Source: Gemmatimonadota bacterium (GTDB lineage: Bacteria > Latescibacterota > UBA2968 > UBA8231). From it: a stretch of DNA of 7,854 bases. Shown piece by piece: positions 6,028 through 7,854 of this stretch. Position numbers and translations under genes: made by a program. The notes beneath the pieces are model-generated. The model was not told the DNA's origin, ran no database searches, and saw only the letters and a program-made list of their open reading frames with translations. Location: positions 3,096 through 10,949 of the forward strand of contig JAPOZF010000132.1 in NCBI GenBank assembly GCA_026706165.1, written 5' to 3'. The stretch's first letter is position 1. Each line of letters begins with the position of its first letter.

Positions 6028-6932
6028 AGTTGCGCTCCGGACTCGGGGAACAGCGCCCCCGGTTGAGTGGAACGCGCGACCGCCTCGGCGGTGCGCACCG
6101 CCCTGAATGAGGCGGCGACGTCGTGGACGCGCACCGCGTTTGCGCCCCGGGCAACCGCCAGGGCCGCGGCCGCCAGGCTCGGCTCGAGGCAGTCCCCGGC
6201 CGAAAGCCCGAGCGGCTTCCACAGAAAGGACTTGCGGGATGCGCCGACGACTACAGGACAACCCAGGCTGCGAAAGCGGGACAGCTCCCCGATCAGGGTG
6301 AAATTGCCGCCTGTCGATTTGCCGAACCCCAGACCGGGATCTAACCCCAGACCGGGATCTATCGCCAGGTTCCGGCGGCTGACGCCGGCGGCCGTCGCCG
6401 CGTCGACTCGGGAGCGGAGGAAGCAGGCGATCTCACCGAGCAGATCGTCGTAACGGGTATCGAGCTGCATTGTCTCCGGAGTGCCGCGGCGGTGCATCAG
6501 GATCACAGGCGCCCCCGCTTCGGCGGCTGCCGGGGCCATTTCCGGGTCGCCCAGGGCGCTGATATCGTTGACGATGTCGGCGCCGGCGGCAAGCGCCTCC
6601 CGGGCTACTTCGGCTTTTGTCGTGTCGATGGAAACGGGAACCCGGGACCGCGCCCGGATCGCTTCGATTACGGGAATTACCCGGCGGCACTCCGCGTGGG
6701 CGCTCAGGGCCGCAGCGACTCCGTACATCGGCGGACGCGAGGATTCGCCGCCGATATCGACGATGTCGGCACCTTCGGCTTCCAGCCGCAGCGCCCGGTC
6801 CACGGCGCGTCCGACCTCGTCGTAACGCCCGCCGTCGTAGAAGGAATCCGGAGTGACGTTGAGGATTCCCATGATCCGGACGCGGGAGCGGAAATCGAGA
6901 CTGAGGTTCCCGCCCCGCAAGCTCCAGATCAC
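6024..6932 (-). CDS. folP: Dihydropteroate synthase
   Basis: 302 residues, slightly longer than the typical 270-285. It joins para-aminobenzoate to dihydropterin pyrophosphate in folate synthesis and is the sulfonamide target. TIM-barrel landmarks: MGILNVTPDSFYDGG (21-35), DIGGESSRPP (59-68, normally GGESTRPG), SIDTTK with D103, NDIS with N122, LMHRRGTPETMQ (145-156), IDPGLGLDPGLGFGK (191-205), GASRKSF with K234, and VRVHDV with R268/H270. The DPGLGx unit of the pterin site is present twice in tandem (192-197 and 198-203) because of a perfect 18-bp duplication; normal enzymes have one. The start is GTG at 6932, overlapping the ftsH stop by 4 nt (GTGA), with GAAGAAGG upstream. The ftsH-folP order is widespread in bacteria. 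All catalytic residues remain, so the protein is probably active, but the duplication and loop changes could alter sulfonamide or pterin binding. Confidence 0.95.
   Translation of the reverse strand: MIWSLRGGNLSLDFRSRVRIMGILNVTPDSFYDGGRYDEVGRAVDRALRLEAEGADIVDIGGESSRPPMYGVAAALSAHAECRRVIPVIEAIRARSRVPVSIDTTKAEVAREALAAGADIVNDISALGDPEMAPAAAEAGAPVILMHRRGTPETMQLDTRYDDLLGEIACFLRSRVDAATAAGVSRRNLAIDPGLGLDPGLGFGKSTGGNFTLIGELSRFRSLGCPVVVGASRKSFLWKPLGLSAGDCLEPSLAAAALAVARGANAVRVHDVAASFRAVRTAEAVARSTQPGALFPESGAQL
6325..6360 (-). repeat. Perfect 18-bp tandem duplication inside folP
   Basis: The 18-bp unit AACCCCAGACCGGGATCT (plus strand) occurs at 6325-6342 and again at 6343-6360 without a mismatch. Because 18 is a multiple of three, the frame is kept and six residues are added (DPGLGL before DPGLGF). 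Perfect identity suggests a recent slippage event, or an assembly artefact. Confidence 0.95.
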
Positions 6933-7854
6933 GCGCTCGTGCCTTCTTCCGCGGCGCTGCCGTCCGGCGGAGGTTCCGTACCTGCGGGGGATGCGGACGG
7001 AGCCGGCCCCCGGGCGGACCCGCTACCGGTTTTCAGGTTCGGGTCCGGGTCCGGTTCTTGTTCCGGTTTCCTGACGACCTGCTTGCCGGCCATCACCAGC
7101 TCGATCTCCTCGTCGTCGAGTACTTCGTACTCGAGCAGGGCGTCCGCTATGGCGTCGAGCTTGCCGCGGTTGGCTTCGATCAGCCGGGTCGCCTTCTGCT
7201 CCGCTTCGACGACCAGCCTGTGGATTTCCCGGTCGATGGTCCGGGCGGTCTGCTCGCTGAAATTGCGGGTGCGGGTGAACTCCTTGCCGAGAAACACCTC
7301 GTCCTCCTCACCGCCCAGGGACAACGGACCGATATCCTCGCTCATACCCCAGTCGCACACCATCGACCTCGCCAGGGCGGTCACTTGCTTGTAGTCCGCC
7401 TGGGCGCCGGTCGAGCGCTCTCCGAAGGCAACCGACTCGGCGCAGCTTCCTCCGAGCGCGGTGGCCAGGTGGGCCTTGAGCTTCGATTCCGTCAGCGAGT
7501 GGCGTTCCTCGGCGAGGAACGAGACCATTCCCATGGTCTGCCCGCGCGGCACGATGACGACCTTGTTGATGGGAGGCGAACCCGGAGTGAGCTTGGCGAC
7601 CAGGGTGTGTCCGGCTTCGTGCACGGCCGCGAGCTTCTTGTCTTCCTCGGTCATGACCATGCTCTTGCGCTCGGCCCCGAGCATGATCTTGTCCTTGGCT
7701 TCCTCCATGTCCCGCATCGACACGCTCTCGCGGTTGCGCCGCGAGGCGAGCAGGGCGGCTTCGTTCACGAGGTTCTCGATGTCGGCCCCCGACATCCCGG
7801 GGGTTCCCTTTGCCAGGCGATCGAGGTCGACCTGGCTGCCGAGCGGGATGTTGC
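6929..7854 (-). CDS. ftsH: ATP-dependent zinc metalloprotease FtsH, C-terminal part
   Basis: The frame enters from the right edge; 307 residues are visible and the transmembrane and most AAA+ parts lie outside. FtsH is an inner-membrane hexamer that unfolds and degrades membrane and regulatory proteins. The visible part begins at the end of the AAA+ small domain (VDLDRLAKGTPGMSGADIENLVNEAAL). It then shows the zinc site HEAGH (fragment residues 78-82), the PRGQTMGMVSFLAEE strand, and TGAQADYKQ, whose aspartate (about 153) should be the third zinc ligand. WGMSEDIGPL and the helical C-terminal domain (EQTARTIDREIHRLVVEAEQ) follow. Two motif differences are seen: GGSCAESVAFGE for the usual GGRxAEExxFG, and QAD for the usual xND. 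The last 45-50 residues are a Pro/Asp/Gly/Ser-rich, probably disordered tail. The Met at 7795 is internal and is not the start. folP overlaps the stop by 4 nt. Confidence 0.96.
   Translation of the reverse strand, partial: NIPLGSQVDLDRLAKGTPGMSGADIENLVNEAALLASRRNRESVSMRDMEEAKDKIMLGAERKSMVMTEEDKKLAAVHEAGHTLVAKLTPGSPPINKVVIVPRGQTMGMVSFLAEERHSLTESKLKAHLATALGGSCAESVAFGERSTGAQADYKQVTALARSMVCDWGMSEDIGPLSLGGEEDEVFLGKEFTRTRNFSEQTARTIDREIHRLVVEAEQKATRLIEANRGKLDAIADALLEYEVLDDEEIELVMAGKQVVRKPEQEPDPDPNLKTGSGSARGPAPSASPAGTEPPPDGSAAEEGTSA
7036..7068 (-). repeat. Low-complexity hexamer run in the ftsH tail
   Basis: On the plus strand GGTTCG, GGTCCG and GGTCCG follow one another from 7036 to 7053, then degenerate GGTTC-like units continue to about 7068. 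On the coding strand they give the EQEPDPDPN stretch of the FtsH tail. It looks like slippage-prone coding sequence in a disordered tail, not a regulatory element. Confidence 0.6.

Noticed and set aside
6028..6261. Upstream extension of the cdaA frame to 351 residues
   Set aside because: It overlaps folP and encodes Arg/Gly-rich sequence; the GTG at 6027 gives exactly the common 273-residue CdaA.
6929..7795. Met at 7795 as the start of a short separate gene
   Set aside because: The frame continues to the window edge with canonical FtsH sequence (VDLDRLAKGTPG), so this Met is internal.

Overview
The window is a compact, high-G+C (by eye) bacterial chromosomal segment. All eight genes lie on the minus strand and are read from right to left. 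The order of transcription is ftsH (3' part only), folP, cdaA, then a 139-bp regulatory gap, then argR, argB, argD, argH, and an enolase-superfamily gene that runs off the left edge. The content is core housekeeping, with no mobile element, RNA gene or CRISPR array visible. The taxon cannot be fixed from this sequence. An ftsH-folP-cdaA order with a hexameric ArgR and an arginine-sensitive type of ArgB fits several Gram-negative, mostly anaerobic or environmental lineages (Desulfuromonas/Geobacter-like deltaproteobacteria, Gemmatimonadota and other candidate phyla). This placement is inference.

Right block (about 5206-7854): a membrane AAA+ protease, dihydropteroate synthase and a membrane diadenylate cyclase. 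The genes are joined by 4-nt GTGA start/stop overlaps, so they almost certainly form one translationally coupled transcript. Two unusual points stand out. folP carries a perfect 18-bp in-frame tandem duplication in its DPGxGF pterin-site motif. cdaA has HDQA where the family normally shows HDGA. The usual downstream partners of cdaA (cdaR/ybbR and glmM) are absent, and arginine genes follow instead.

Middle (about 5067-5205): the only real non-coding region. It holds a perfect TATAAT and a perfect TTGACA on the minus strand, separated by 21 bp. Two ARG-box-like palindromes with centres 20 bp apart cover the -10 and the likely start site. This is the layout expected of an ArgR-autoregulated promoter, so argR-argB-argD-argH is probably one arginine-repressed operon.

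Left block (1-5066): ArgR (repressor), ArgB (N-acetylglutamate kinase, second step), ArgD (acetylornithine aminotransferase, fourth step) and ArgH (argininosuccinate lyase, last step). argC, argJ/argA/argE, argF and argG must be elsewhere. Eight nucleotides past the argH stop codon begins an enolase-superfamily enzyme (352 residues visible, C-terminus missing) with a KxK motif and the three metal-ligand positions. Its substrate is unknown. It is the least characterised gene here and the best candidate for undescribed chemistry.
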